Part shown: piece after piece, positions 22,701 to 34,500 of the stretch
Position numbering within the stretch: the first letter of the stretch is position 1
Layout: each line of letters starts with the position of its first letter
Source of the DNA: Trebouxia sp. TZW2008
Lineage: Eukaryota; Chlorophyta; Trebouxiophyceae; Trebouxiales; Trebouxiaceae
Direction: 5' to 3'
NCBI GenBank assembly: GCA_002118135.1
Contig: BDIU01000262.1
Coordinates: 228-64,227 of the forward strand
DNA length: 64,000 nucleotides
Notes under the pieces: model-generated
The model's database searches: none
Told to the model about the DNA's origin: nothing
Seen by the model: the letters and a program-made list of their open reading frames with translations, nothing else
Made by a program: the position numbers and the translations under genes

Positions 22701-23943
22701 CACACCATGCACGCCTGTCTGCAGTCTTGTATCAGGACCAGCAGCATCAGCACACCAGCATCTGATGGCCCATGTCAGCTGTGTCCTTCAAAGCTTTTAC
22801 ATGCCCCACCAGCGGGAGCTGTTACCCAGTGGCTGCCACGTGCGCCTTGAGGGTCGCGAAGAACCTGAGCGAACCCTGTTGTGTGCCGCCACAGCCGACG
22901 CGAAGAGCTGTAACGTCACGTTCCATCGAATTGGGGCTTCCCAACATGTCTTATGGTTCCATGTTGATATAGTTGAGACACTAACCCCGGTTGTGTGCAG
23001 GGAAGGCATTGATGCACGATCCACCCTAGACAACCTGGCAAACGCTGCCCTGCTAGCTGCCGAAGTAGAGCAAGAGGAGCTTGAAGCAGCAGCCGTAGCA
23101 CCGCCACCATCGCGTGCAGGCAAAACCAGCGTCAGAACAGTGGCCCGCCGCCCTAACAAGAAACCCCGCAGCGGTTCTGCCAACAGCAGCCCTGGCAATA
23201 CTGCTGATACCCTAGGGCAGATCGGAGAACAGCCCTTGAGTGCGAGCGCTTCACAGTCCAGACTGGCGCCGGCTGGCAGCACTGATTTGGACCCTTCGGC
23301 TTCCAATGGCAGGGATACGACTGCAGGCATGACTGCTACCAGTAGTCGGCCTGGTACAGCAGCAGGAGATCAAGAGATGTCAGATGCACATGCTACTCCT
23401 GGAGATATAGCTGCAGTACCAGAAGCTTTTGATCCTGTTGCAGCCGCTATCAAGAATGCAACAGAGGCCATTTCGACTGATGGAGCCATGCAAGCAGGCT
23501 TGCCAGACTTTGCAGTGGAGTTGGAGGACATTGAGGCTCCGGAACCAGGGCCCGCAGACCCCAAGGGGGTCACCCGACCAACCCCTGAGGGGTCAGCAGC
23601 TTACCTGGAAGCATTGCCGCCTCAGCAGCTGCCAGAGCAGCTGTCACTGCAGGTGTCACTGGCACCAAATGGGGCGCCTCCTGAGCAACTCACTCTTCAA
23701 GGACAGTCTGGCGCTGTTGTGTATCCTGTTGCTGCTGACGGGACAGTTACCATTACAACATCACACGCAGCAGCAGCAGCAGCCCCTGGCTCGACCATGA
23801 TGGTTCAGCAGCCTGAGGGTTTACTGATTGTGAGAGACCCCACGACTGGGAAGGAAAGCTGTCTGGGCAAGCTCTTAGGCAACACAAGACAGACATCGCT
23901 CATCTTGCAAGCAGCCAACTTTTTGGAGCCGTGCTCGACGTAG
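16779..23943 (+). CDS. R2R3-MYB transcription factor
   Basis: Spliced model, seven exons: 16779-16891, 17964-18209, 18724-18889, 19588-19837, 20695-21285, 21785-21944, 23001-23943. It is GT-AG throughout, phases agree, and it gives 822 aa. R2 (GSWSPEEDATLMQLVEKYG, GRIGKQCRERWHHQLNP) and R3 (AWSVEEERIIVAAHK, KVGNKWADIAKDLEGRTENA) keep all six regularly spaced Trp. The recognition helices resemble animal c-Myb and plant MYB98/MYB119-type proteins more than typical plant two-repeat MYBs. It should bind a C/T-AACNG-type site in the nucleus (family knowledge). A basic stretch precedes R2 (GKNGRKRRYR). The C-terminal 500 residues are low-complexity (Ala, Ser, Gly, acidic), as in activation regions. 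An alternative last exon could begin at 22611 in the same open frame, but I prefer 23001 because 22611 looks like a duplicated acceptor. Its introns hold many truncated exon copies. Confidence 0.82.
17532..17895 (+). repeat. Truncated upstream copies of MYB exon 2
   Basis: About 17532-17640 (SAPIQQAFAEAAAAAEPQAQ), 17800-17862 (MDPVGAGPSAPI, stop, QAFP) and 17878-17895 (acceptor only) repeat the beginning of exon 2 (MDPFAAGASAPIQQAFPEAE). All lie in the preceding intron. Confidence 0.75.
18280..18484 (+). repeat. Two truncated downstream copies of MYB exon 2 end
   Basis: About 18284-18356 repeats YRVAEVRGSWSPEEDATLMQ (as WLKCKAAGVLRK in the shifted frame) with the donor gtaagg. About 18450-18484 is a shorter copy ending in gtaagc. 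Both follow the real donor at 18210. Confidence 0.78.
19508..19556 (+). repeat. Truncated upstream copy of MYB exon 4 (R3 start)
   Basis: An acceptor (cactgcag) followed by KVCNKQADI, against KVGNKWADI in the real exon at 19588. It lies some 70 bp upstream. Confidence 0.75.
20153..20485 (+). repeat. 66-bp minisatellite, about 5 copies
   Basis: Tandem units of 66 bp beginning TAGCATTGCTGGTGC and ending GTGCTGATCTG, with a few percent divergence, inside the 857-bp intron between MYB exons 4 and 5. The unit is a multiple of three, which creates open frames on both strands. These are by-products, not genes. Confidence 0.9.
22014..22275 (+). repeat. Three truncated downstream copies of MYB exon 6 end
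   Basis: About 22024-22095, 22141-22190 and 22228-22275 repeat the poly-Ala/KAK end of exon 6. The first carries the donor and about 60 bp of following intron (gagtgagtcaaggcatgggctg). They lie downstream of the real donor at 21945. Confidence 0.8.
22601..22641 (+). repeat. Short upstream copy of MYB exon 7 acceptor
   Basis: GTGTACAGGGAAGGCGTCCA repeats the start of exon 7 (GTGTGCAGGGAAGGCATTGA at 22993) 390 bp upstream. It could be used as an alternative acceptor because the frame is open between the two. Confidence 0.6.
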
Positions 23944-25689
23944 CTACTTGAGGCATATGTACAGCAACAATTGTGACCATGACATGACCTTGTCGGCAGT
24001 CTGCTGGCAGTGCATTTTGTTGCGCAGCCATTGTGCAAAAGCCTTTTGATGCTATCTTGCTCTCTTGACAACTGTCCCGGGTTGCCTCTTTAGACAGCGG
24101 CTCCCGTCATGACGCCTAAGAAGGCGTACAACAGTCTGTGCCAGAGTGTTCGACACTCATGCCCTTTGTATGTGCAGCATACTGCAGACCTTTTGCTGCA
24201 TTGTAACCGAAGCATCATCCTGCTGCAATCACGATCCAAGCAAGCAACCCCGTACTGTTATGTTGCTGCTATCTACTACTGGCTACTGCGCATGCCTGAT
24301 TCAGAGTGGACCGTTGTGTTGCCGTTTCATATTCTGATCATCAGAATATCAAAGTTAGCAAGTGCAGCCTGCAAAAAAGTAGTTGGGTATAGGCCATTGT
24401 GCATCAGGGCTACTTTCGCGTGCACAACGTCAATGGCAGCCTCTACCGCAAGAACCGATTGCTGCATCCTGGCGCCGCACGCTGCAAGTTTTGGGATGTG
24501 CGCTGATCAACCCCTGTGATCAGCCAAGCCTACACTACACGTAAGTCAGTTTGTACTAGCGCGTGAACAACTGATCCTGCAACGACCTTTGGCCCCATGA
24601 CACAGAGTCTAGCTCAAAAGCGCGGAAGTCCAGGCGGATCGCTTGCATAGCCTGCAAGGCGAGCACGGAGTCGCGTGGCTGACCTCCATTCTTACCAACA
24701 ACTATCAAAGTCCCAGCTGATTTAGCGATCATGCCTCAGCCAGCAATCAGAAGCTGCTCTCAAAGCTGGCATCTGTGACAGCCAGTGAACAAGTCCAAGG
24801 CGCAAAAGTTTTCTGTCTTCAAGATCAAGCAGCCAGGCCGGAGCTGAGCCCAATTATGTCCTTTGTGCTCTGAGCCATGGCAGCCCTGAGAGCCAAAGGA
24901 TCCAGCAAGCATCTGTCAGCAATGACCAACAAGACTGAGTCAACCATAAGCTGCTTCGACTACGCAGTGCATTCATCCTGACAAGGCTAGCCTCCTTTCT
25001 CGAGCTTAATGGCACAAAGGACAGCCTGGATGATTTCATCTGGAATCACATGGAGCACCTCTCATTGGAAATCAACTTCACTTCAAACCAAATTGCCTCA
25101 CAAACTAAGGCAACGCAGAAAGAAAAACAGCTGCTATGCATATTGCTTGCAGAGACATTGCTACCCATCATCCAGACTTTAGCCACACACCCACAGCACC
25201 CTCAGCACCCTCAGCACCCAGGGCGCGCTGCTTGCTCTATGCTGGAAGCTGTCATATTGCACTGCTCATCTGGCGCAAAACAAGGCAGATCTGGCTGGGG
25301 TGCTGTATCTGTTTACAGCAATGCAGACAGCTGCAGTTCCGTTTGATTCACTTGCTGAGGCATGCCGTTATGGGCAGTGTATATCATGGGACACCATCAC
25401 AATGTATACCAATATGCTGCTGCAGGAGGGACATGTGAGATGCTGGACTACCCTATTCAAGAAGCCAGTCTGGCATGCACAGTTCAAAGACATGTTCAAA
25501 CTCAGCTGTCTCACATGCTGAGGCACGTAATTGTCCAATGGCTACACTTCATAGGACATCAGCAATATTGCCAATCAATCACCAGTGCTGTCAAACCAGG
25601 AAGTCCAATGAGCTGCATCTGGTTCCCTACCCCAGCCTGTCACTTCTATTAACAGAGATAAGTCGTTTTGTTGCTGAGAGGGGACATGT
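23944..25689. other. Interval with no convincing gene
   Basis: Only short frames, broken by stops. Around 24950-25100 a helical-looking reading (FILTRLASFLELNGTKDSLD) may be an exon of the next gene. About 25430-25520 is an older copy of the 25690-25780 segment. Confidence 0.3.
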
Positions 25690-27446
25690 GAGATGCTAGA
25701 CTACCTATCGAATCAGCCAGCATGCCACATGCAGTTTAAGGTCATGGCCAAAACCAAAACCTCACAGGACCTGGCTGTCAAGCTACAGATGCTGCACTGC
25801 GCTGAGACGCCGGGTCAGGTTGGATATCTACCAGCATGTGTACAAGCAAGCCTGACCTCTCTACTGTCCAAGGTAATGCACACACTGTCATGCCTTAAAA
25901 AAACTTCCTTCGAGTCGCGCATCAAATTGGTGTGAAGCAATAGATGCTGCCCTTCAGTGAGCTGCAGGGTCAGGATGGATACCTGGCAGCAAGTGTACAA
26001 GGAAGCCTGACCTCTTTACTGTCCAAGGTAAGCCCCAAATTCTGTGCCTGGAATGGCTACCTGCTGGCATATATACAAGCAAGCTTGACCTCTCTTTTGT
26101 CCAGGGTGTGCCTTAGCAGCATCTGTTCTAGTGTGCACACCAATAAAGCTGCATATCAGAGTTTGGCTATGGTTCTCATGCATGTTACCGGTTGTTCCAG
26201 CATGGTGTCAGGACAGGATGTCATCAGAAAGAGGATATATGCTGAGATATGCTTTTGAGCCTGTGATTTTGATCAGTCGATGATCACTGTGTTGGAGACC
26301 CAACAAGGGGGGCCGGTGTACAACTTCATCATGCGTTGTTGATAATGCAGGTGAGAGATCTCAGTGCAGAGGTAGCTGCTGAGGAGTGCAGTCAGAAGCT
26401 TGAAGCTCAGCAGGAAGTAGCAGAGGCGCGTGCACAGTCCAAGAAAGCCAAGAAGCAGCGCCAGAAGGTCAGGAAGCAGCAAATTTCACAAGCACGGCAA
26501 CCTGAAGACTTAGCAGGCAACAAGGCTGATGTTGATGCAAAGACACAGCAGGCACAGCATGGGCAGCAGCCAAAGTACACACAGCATGAGCAGTTGGCAA
26601 AGCGCGAGCAGCAGGCACGGCACAAGCAGCAGATACAGCTTGAGCAGCTGTGCATTTCAAATATACAGATAATGCAAATGAGCCTGTTTCCCCAGCAGTC
26701 TCTAATGACTCTGAGGGCTTATGCAGCTGTGTGCACTGCTCTACTGCAGCACATACACCACAGGCATTGTAAGAGGTTTTTAGCCAAGATCTTCTTCAAC
26801 AAGCAACCTCTTGATGTTTCCATTGACGCAGGTACGTGCAGTCAACTTAAGTCATGCAAGAAATGGTGATTACTGCAAGCTTGATCTTCGTTCATCATGT
26901 CTAGTTCTGATGTGTTAAAGATCACGACAGCTGTGTGAGCATTTGGCTGCAACAGGCCAAGCTTAATGCACATGCAACTGTTGCTTATCAGGCTGGGTTG
27001 TCACACTGTGTAATCAGGAGGCAAAAGGGGCAATTGACTTCATACCCTTTTGGCTGAGCCTTACAAGCATGAGCATTGCGCAGCGCCCTTTGATGTCTGG
27101 TCTGACCCCCCACAGGTCAACTTTCTGCTGTTTGCTGCTCTAAAAGCAGCAATCCTGGGCTCCGTCTGTTGACAGAGGCTCCCTGTATGATGCCTGACAA
27201 CATGGACTTTTCTGGTTGTCTGTCAAAGTGGCTTCTTGCTGCACCTTCCAACTACGAAGTGGTGCTTGCAGGTTAAGATGTGGGACCCTGTCACTGCTGC
27301 TGATGGTTACATCCATGAGAGGGCAGCAATGGCTTGAGACTCACACCTTTTCACCAATGACTGGCGCCCAGCTCAGCCATACCAAACTGATGTCAAACTT
27401 TGTGCTCCAACCGCTCATTATTGAGCAGATGCTGGATGACAATTAG
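25690..27446 (+). CDS. Coiled-coil/U-box protein gene, U-box frame broken
   Basis: The exon ending at 25872 (ACVQASLTSLLSK|gtaatg) joins in phase to an exon from 26351 (VRDLSAEVAAEECSQKLEAQ). That exon is a long charged helix rich in Lys, Arg and Gln, probably a coiled coil, with a possible donor at 26829 (gcag|gtacgt). From 27272 an exon reads DPVTAADGYIHERAAM. After a loss of roughly 7-8 bases it reads WLETHTFSPMTGAQLSHTK, ending LIIEQMLDDN and TAG at 27446. This is a U-box (E2-binding RING-like fold of ubiquitin ligases). The gap falls where the family has an I-E-x-W-L helix, so the fold would be disrupted unless an unseen splice rescues it. The 5' end was not found. The U-box identity is confident; that the coiled coil belongs to the same gene is inferred. 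Confidence 0.5.
25945..26110 (+). repeat. Two truncated downstream copies of the SLLSK exon end
   Basis: About 25962-26030 (DGYLAASVQGSLTSLLSK|gtaagc) and 26050-26108 (NGYLLAYIQASLTSLLSR|gtgtgc) repeat the last 20 codons and donor of the exon ending at 25872. Confidence 0.75.
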
Positions 27447-28582
27447 TCATGAGTCCTATCCTGCTATATCAGGGCTGAAGCATCAAAGCATTCTCAGCAC
27501 CAAATAGATTTGCAGAGCTGTCTTACTGACAGGCTGTTGGCTGGAAGTTCTGAATAAGCATGAAGCAATAGGCCACATCATGTTTGGCATTTACTACTGC
27601 AAAAAGAGGCCTATGCCATTTGGCATCATGACTGGAGCCTCTAAATCTGTGCATAGAGGCAGCCCAGATATCTGCTTTAGAGTAACAATATGCGACAATC
27701 GTTCGTTGCAGCCTGTACATGTCAACTGTATACTGAAGCAGCAGCGTCGACTGTAACCACTATACTCTGTGCGAATTTTTGCGGCATATGCTTTAGCTTA
27801 GGTGTGAGTGGTGTCGCAGATACTCGCATGCCCAAGTGACCTTTGAGTCTGATATGGTGAGAAGGCTGAATCAGCTTGCATCATTTTGGCCTTGTATCAA
27901 CAAGATGCAGGAGAGGAACGTTACTTCCCTGCTGCTAGTGTGTCAGCTGCTGCAGCTGGCAGTTTTGACACAGCGCCTGTGCAAACGTGCGCCATGCTCA
28001 GGCCTCTCAAATAAATTGGGCTTATTTGTGCGGGTGAAACAACTATACGCACACTGCCACCCCTCAGCTTTTTGATGTAACAATGATCCATTGTCACATG
28101 CAAGACAAGGCCAGAATTGAGACAAACTGCCAAGCAATGCAAGACAAGTAGTCTTTAAGTAAGCAGTCATCATGCTAGAGCCCTGTTTTGACTGATCTGT
28201 AAACAAGGACTTCCCTGCCCATCACCACGAGGTCCAGCTTGCCTGGCTGTGATCTGGCTACAACATGCTTGCCTGTGGAACCATGACAAGTGCAAGCAAC
28301 TGTTGTTAGGTTCCTTACTGTCCTGCCGCAAGCTCGACAGGTACGCTTGTCCTGAGGGTCTGTGCCATGACCAACACCAAGCAGCAATCCTGAGGTGCAG
28401 CAGTGGCAGCAGTACTTGTCACTGTGAACAAACAGAAGTCTACTCTTGATGCAGCAATGGCGCCCCCCCCCGTACAATGCTCACATGTCATGCAGTGGCA
28501 TGAGCTCAAAGTGCTTTGTGCTTCAAGTCTGTCAGCCTTTTAACACATTGATGATTACAGTGACACAATAGCAGATATCATT
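27447..28582. other. Interval without a clear gene
   Basis: Short frames only. On the minus strand about 28460-28190 there is a Cys-rich reading (KYCCHCCTSG, RTCRACGRTVRNL) that might be a zinc-binding exon. I give it low weight. About 27785-27850 repeats a segment of 15573-15645. Confidence 0.3.
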
Positions 28583-29095
28583 TCATATAGTTTCACCATC
28601 ATCATCATCAGGCGACTCGCCACCATCAGGCGACTCGCCATCATCAGGCGCCTTGCCATCATCATGTGAGAACGAGCCTGTTTGCCCAAGTTCAAGTGTT
28701 GCATCTGGATCATATTTCAATTGGGTATCATTAAACCGGCCTATGACAACATGAAATTTGCAGCGGCACTGGCTGACTGCAATTATTCGCTTGTACTTAA
28801 TGACTGGTTTCCAGTCGGGATGTGTGTCCGCATCTGCCGATCTGCTTGTGCACTTTGCATGCTTTGTCTTCCAAGATTCGGTGGAAATAATTGGCTCGAA
28901 TGGCAATATGGTCGCGTCCGAAGAAGTTAGACCATTGACGAATGTTGTTTCTTTGCCGTATGGATGCCCTGCTCTCATTGCGCCTCCGTGTTTGCCTGTG
29001 ACGCTTTGGTTCTCTTGAGCCATGTTTTCTTCAAAGCAAGTGTCAAGCCAAGGCACTTGCTCAAACAACCCAACAGCAAAAGACTCAGCAGGCAT
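28583..29095 (-). CDS. Unrecognised ORF with acidic repeat tail
   Basis: An open frame of 170 codons from MPAESFAVG (29095) to a stop at 28583. It has a basic, Cys-containing centre (YKRIIAVSQCRCKFHVV) and a tail of Asp/Gly/Glu/Pro repeats (GESPDGGESPDDDDGE). I do not recognise the family. The tail arises from a CATCATCAGGCGACTCGC-type tandem repeat at 28600-28670. It may be the last exon of a larger gene, since the frame opens just before 29095. It lies downstream of the BTB gene on the same strand. Confidence 0.35.
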   Translation of the reverse strand: MPAESFAVGLFEQVPWLDTCFEENMAQENQSVTGKHGGAMRAGHPYGKETTFVNGLTSSDATILPFEPIISTESWKTKHAKCTSRSADADTHPDWKPVIKYKRIIAVSQCRCKFHVVIGRFNDTQLKYDPDATLELGQTGSFSHDDGKAPDDGESPDGGESPDDDDGETI

Positions 29096-29590
29096 TGGAA
29101 CGCCTACCAAATTTCAATCTGGCAGTTTGTCAAAAGTTACAGTAGACATTAACTGACTAGCAGCATTGCTATTGCTGCTGCTCTCGGTGCAACGCAAGCT
29201 GTAAGACAACTAGAGACAGCAGGGGACAGCAATACAGACCAAGTCTATGTACTGCTGTAACTCATACCACTCATCAAGCTGTTGCAGCCATTGATGACAG
29301 TCAAATCCTTCGAGCGCCCAGCTATCTTAATAAACAGAGGCTCCCGCTATGCCCAATTGCGTTGCAACGGTGTAGACTTTGCTTTTCTTTTTCCCAGCTT
29401 ACACAGCAATCATATAAACTTCCCTTGAGCATGGTCTGGCCAAGAGTGCAGGGAGCAAGTGTCTGCCACACAAGCCCGATCATTAGCATTCAAGCAGAAG
29501 AAGCATTGTTGATGTGTCCCGCCATGCAAGCAAGCATTGTGATCACAACAAAAAATGCATTCTTGATTGCACCACAGGCCAAGAGATGCC

Positions 29591-30457
29591 CTATCTCCTC
29601 ATATACTGCTGCAGTCTTGCAATAAGATGTTGCGAATCCTTTGGTATATCTTTCCCTATGCTACCCTGACTGGCCTCTATTGAAAGCATAGACTGGCACA
29701 GAAATGGCTTGCCTTGCCAATCTGGCAAAGAACCAGAGCATCGCCCATAATCAAAGTTTGTGTTCCAGCAAATTGTATGACCGGGACAACTATTGCAGCA
29801 GTAGTAGCTCTGCCAGTACTTATCTGTGCGGCTATTTCTTACACCACAGTCTTGAGCAAAACCAACAGGTTTACCTCTGCGCTCAATTATTTTTTGCAAT
29901 GCTTGCATCAAAGCTAGGCTAGTGTCTGGTGGCAGTTGCAGCAGCCTGGAATCTTCACCTATGAACTCAAAATGGTCTGCTGCATAGTCAATGCAGCGCT
30001 GCCGGAATGCTGCCAAGCCAAAGCGCTCAGCAACTTGCAGCCAGTGTAAAACCCCTGTTGGCCCACAGTCTGCCTGCAAGAAGGACCCTTGGCTCTCATT
30101 CTCTAGGAAAGCAATAGCCTTGTCCATCAGTGCTGGCGAATCAAACTGGTCTGCTATTGTCAACAGCTGCAAGGCTTCTTTGTTTGAACGTACTGCACAG
30201 TCCGTGTACACCTGTTTCAAGAAATTTGAGCATCTGCATGCTTGTACCCTTCTAGAGCTGAGCTGATGACAAGTGGCTGGTGTTTGCTGAAGCCTGGGCA
30301 GGCTTCTATCATGTCACAAATTAGCCTGGAGTGAGATGCCACAAATTGACTGTGTGCTGGATACCCTGTATGCTCCACCACCAACATAATATCTGCCAAG
30401 TTGACAAATGTTTGCGGGTGAGCTCCAAAGTAAGATCTGTCTTGCACAACTGGCCTG
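29591..30457 (-). pseudogene. BTB/POZ-domain gene with a one-base frame break
   Basis: From about 30457 an exon reads the BTB core DIMLVVEHTGYPAHSQFVAS and HSRLICDMIE to EGYKHADAQ. At about 30222-30226 the frame shifts by one base. The neighbouring frame then continues FLKQVYTDCAV and NKEALQLLTIADQFDSPALM, which is exactly the next BTB element, through a C-terminal helical region to a donor at 29875 (AGAG|gtaaac). A last piece ends in RLQQYMRR at 29591. BTB proteins usually dimerise or bind Cullin-3. No ATG was found upstream of the first exon. The break may be a real mutation or a sequencing error, so I call it pseudogene with caution. Confidence 0.55.
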
Positions 30458-30465
30458 AAGAACAC

Positions 30466-31569
30466 ATAAAGCTCACATCATAAGCAGGGTACTGACAAGC
30501 AAGAAAAATGTCGATTCAGCCTGCAAACCATTGCTGTGATTCCATGTCTGCTGGCAAACCGGGGCTTTGTGCACACAGCTCTCCGAAGTGGTCTGAAGCA
30601 CTGACAAGACACCTGCGGGGCCCAAACAAAAGGTGAAGCTGCGAGACAGGTTCAGAATTCAACTAACGATGCCTGGTTGACTGTGGGCCCACAAAGCACG
30701 CACTTGACAGCTGGGTATACAAGCTTTGACACAAACAAGACATACACATATACATGCACGCACGGCTCTTCAACCTTGTGCGCAAGGGTTGTCAAGACTG
30801 CAGGTCGCGTCCTTGAATGAGTCGTTTTGGCTCGAGCTTGAAGGCTAATATGTTTTGGAAAGCCTCAAAACTGTGTTCGTTTCAAGCGATGGAATGCAGC
30901 AGAGCAGTGATCCAGGTGAGCCGATCCCTCAGACTGCTCTTCTGGGCGAGCTGTCACTTCAGAACTCAATTTAGCCATGGGCCAGACATAACGCTTCAGG
31001 GTTGCAATTGAGTTTTAGGAAGTTTTAAAAATGAATCTCTATTGATGGCTGGTCAAACACGCATGCCATGATCGGCAGGCTGCGACCACTTATGACTCAT
31101 TGCAACGCGGTGGTCAAAGGTTAAGTCTCACTCTGTCGCAAACTGGACATTGGGTGTATGACACAAAACCCAACAATGTTCTTGGCACTGTAGACCGCTG
31201 ACAGATGTGACTTCATTATTGCTGGCTTTCTCTTAAGCAAAATCATGCGCATCAAGCATACTCTACAATGGCAGTACTTGTCTGTCAGGATCGTCATTCA
31301 CTGAGCAACTGCAAGCTGTCACAATATAGCAGGTACATGAAGCAGTGTCACGCCATGGCACTTGCCCAAAAAACAACAGCAAGGGACTCAAAATTGCAGT
31401 TTCTACCAAAATGTCAATCTGGCATTTTGCTGACAATTGCAAACAACAATTCAATGATTAGAACAACACACCCACTACCTTCATTTTTTCAAGACTGTGC
31501 CACAGTAATCTTCATGACGTCACTCAGACTGGGAAGACTGCCCAGGCAGCGCTTATGGGCCGAAATATC
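30466..31569. other. Interval without a recognised gene
   Basis: Only short, unremarkable frames. Minus-strand 30620-30490 could hold a 5' exon of the BTB gene (reading ending MESQQWFAG), but no good donor follows. Confidence 0.3.
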
Positions 31570-34500
31570 TCATTCTTTGAAAGGCATCAACTTCAGCCGG
31601 CCCATAATCAGTCCTGCTTGAGCAATAAATCTGCTCAGGCTCAATCTGGGAGCGCCAGCCAGGTCTGGCAGGACAAGCTGGTCAAACACTGACAACAGAG
31701 TCATTAGAAAAACAAATTCAAAGCTGAAAAACTCTCCTTCAAGCAGCTTGAGGTCAGCAGCCTTGCAGAGGTTTGCAAAAGTAAAGTCCCACTTTCCCGG
31801 GAAACTCCCAACATCAACTCCTGGAGTGTGATTGTTCTGCTGCCAAGGCAAAGTCAGCACAGCTTTACCCCAGGCTGCGTTTACTGCTCTTCTTCAAAGT
31901 AAATAGTACTTAGACTCTAGTTGTGCCCCCCAGGTATGATTGACAAGGCTTCCAGGATGATACCTGTCACCGTGCGTTTTTGAACTCCTTCCATTTTGTC
32001 GTGGCGTGATCATTTTGTGAAAATATTCCCCACAGGAACACCTGCTAGCTTGAGGACATGGAACCTGAGCTCGCTGCAAAGTGGTTTCAGAGCCGTGAGA
32101 GCAACCAGCTTTAAGTCTAAGTGAAGCTCATTTATCTGCAGATCACCAAAGAATGTGTCAAGTTCCCTATTCTGACAAGCATCCTGACAGGACACGACAC
32201 GACACCACACCACACCACACGATATGACATGACATGACATGACATGACATGACATGACATGACATGACATGACATGACATGACATGACATGACATGACAT
32301 GAGAGAGGGAGGGAGAGGGAGTACTTTTACATGCCTTAGCCAGCCAACAAGGTTGATCACACGTGCCACACCATGGCAATGACTATATATCCATGAAAAT
32401 CAGGCATGACATGACATGGCATGACATGATATGCCATGCCATGACATGACATGCATGCAGACCAGATCAGCAGAATGTGTGACAAGAGGCGTTTTTGGAA
32501 ATGTAAGATGCACACAGAACTTCTGATGCTGCTAACAGAAGCCAAAGACTTTGGCGTTGGCGTCATGCGGATGTTGACTTTTGAACAGAGCATGTACAAA
32601 ACTGAGATTACGCTGCAATCAAGGCAAGTTTACTGCTCCAGCTCGGACCTAGCTGGGCCTGCTGAGCCTGTCTAGCCGCTCTGAATGAATCAAGGCGGCT
32701 TGCAGCCAGCTTGCTTGATGCAATGCAAAACAGCAGGCACCATACAAACAAACGCAGTCTGATACCACACATCATCCAGATCTGCACATCAGCTTGTACT
32801 GTGCAGCACAGACCTGTTCTTGCAAGTATGTTTTATGCCTGAATGTGCATGTGCACGCTAAAATAGTGTGCTCTAGCCGACTGCACTCAATCAATGGACC
32901 AGACCCAAAAGAATTCAAACAGCTTACCATTTCTTGCAAAGCTCTCTCCAGTGAGAGGACGCCAGCTTTGGCTCTAGCATGTGTATCTGGGGCCAAGTAA
33001 GGACCTTGTGGTGTTCTGATTATAGGTGATCTTAGGTCGCGCAGCAGTTCGACAAACCATGAATCCAGGTGATTGGACTTTGAGTGCATGTGGTGCAGCT
33101 CCGCATCCAGGTCATGTGACTGTCGTAAGGTGCTGCCACTGGTTCTGCGGCCAATTGGACTTCTAGGTTTTGCTGCATCTTGCGCAATCTTGGCTAGCGC
33201 CCAGCCACACAGTGCTTTTATGGAGTTCTTGTGTAGTTCACATTCTTGTCTGCAGGCAAGCAATGCAGTCATACACTGGTTTGATTCAGTCCTTGTGTAT
33301 CTGAACACCTTAGCTGTAGGCAGGCAGAGCAGTTTGGCACAGTGCAGTCTCCCAGTGCCTTTGCGCAGTTGCTAAGTGTTCAGCAACACAGTGCTTTGAT
33401 GCAGTCCTTGTGTATGTTGCACTCTTGTCTTCAGGCCCGTCAAGCAGTCATGTGGCGCTCTGATGCAGCCCCTGTGTACTTCACACTCCCAGCTGCAGGC
33501 AAAGGAGTTTGGCACAGTGGAGTCACTCAGTGCCTTCATGCAGTTGCTAAGTGTCCAGCCATACACTGCTTTGATGCAGTCTTTGTGTATGTTGCACTCT
33601 TGTCTGCAGGCATGTAAGCAGTCATTTGGTCCCTGGATGCAGCCCTTGTGTAGATCACCACTTGTCTGTAGGCAGGCAGGCAGAGCAGTCAAAGCTGTCA
33701 ATGCTTTGACAATCACACATGCGCCCGCTGAGCCTGTCTAGCATGTCTTTTCAAAGAGCAAATCAAAGTGAATGAATGCAGTCATATGGTGCTTTTGTGC
33801 AGCCCCTGTGTGAATCACCACTCTTGTCGGTAGGCAGGCAGAGCAGTCAAAGCTGTCAATGCTTTGACAATCACACATGCGCCTGCTGAGCCTGTCTAGC
33901 ATGCTTTTTCGAAGAATGAACCAAAATGACGAATGAAAGAATGAACCAAAATGAATGAAACAAAGAATGAACGAAAGAAAAAGTCAATGAAAGAATGAAC
34001 CAAAATGAATGAAGAATGAAAGAATGAAGAATGCATGAAGAATAAAAGAATGAATCTTCAAGAAGAATGAAGAATATACATCAATGAAGAGTAAGCATGA
34101 ATGAATGCGCATGCCAGGGAATACATATGAGGCCCACCTGACAGCTGTTTGCACGTCAGAAATCTGCCCAAATGTGATCCCAGGCGCAGTGTGCTCACAA
34201 TCAGGTGTTCGCAATTTGAGGTACTTGTCCAGCTTTGAGAAAGGCTTCGGATCCCATTGATTGAATTGAAGGCCAGAATATGGAATCAAAGGGCTAGAAG
34301 TAGCCAAATAAGCTGACTTTGCACCTGGACAAGCAGATTGCATGCCCTTTTGGCGCATGAGAAATCATGAATATTGATCCAGTGTGTGGACATCGAGCCG
34401 ATTAACTGGCAAGCAAAGGCACTGTATAAGGAGGGCACAGCAACACTCTTGTGAATACAAATGAGACCGCTACATGCTCAGCATCCATGCAGCAACACAG

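Larger units (their letters stand above)
22461..29382. repeat. Dispersed repeat family, four copies
   Basis: Copies at about 22466-22520, 24069-24130, 27153-27215 and 29318-29380 share a CCCGGGCTGCC-like lead, then AGACAGAGGCTCCCGTTATG, then ACGCCTAACA and a GTAGACTTTT-like end. They are 50-60 bp and imperfect, and occur both in a MYB intron and between genes. The family is unknown, possibly a MITE or SINE end. Confidence 0.6.

Noticed and set aside
22591..23000. Extending MYB exon 7 upstream to 22591
   Set aside because: The frame is open, but 22601-22640 is a duplicate of the real acceptor at 23001, matching the echo pattern. Kept only as an alternative.
32010..32379. Minus-strand frame with MSCHV repeats
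   Set aside because: It is only the (GACAT)n microsatellite read as protein.
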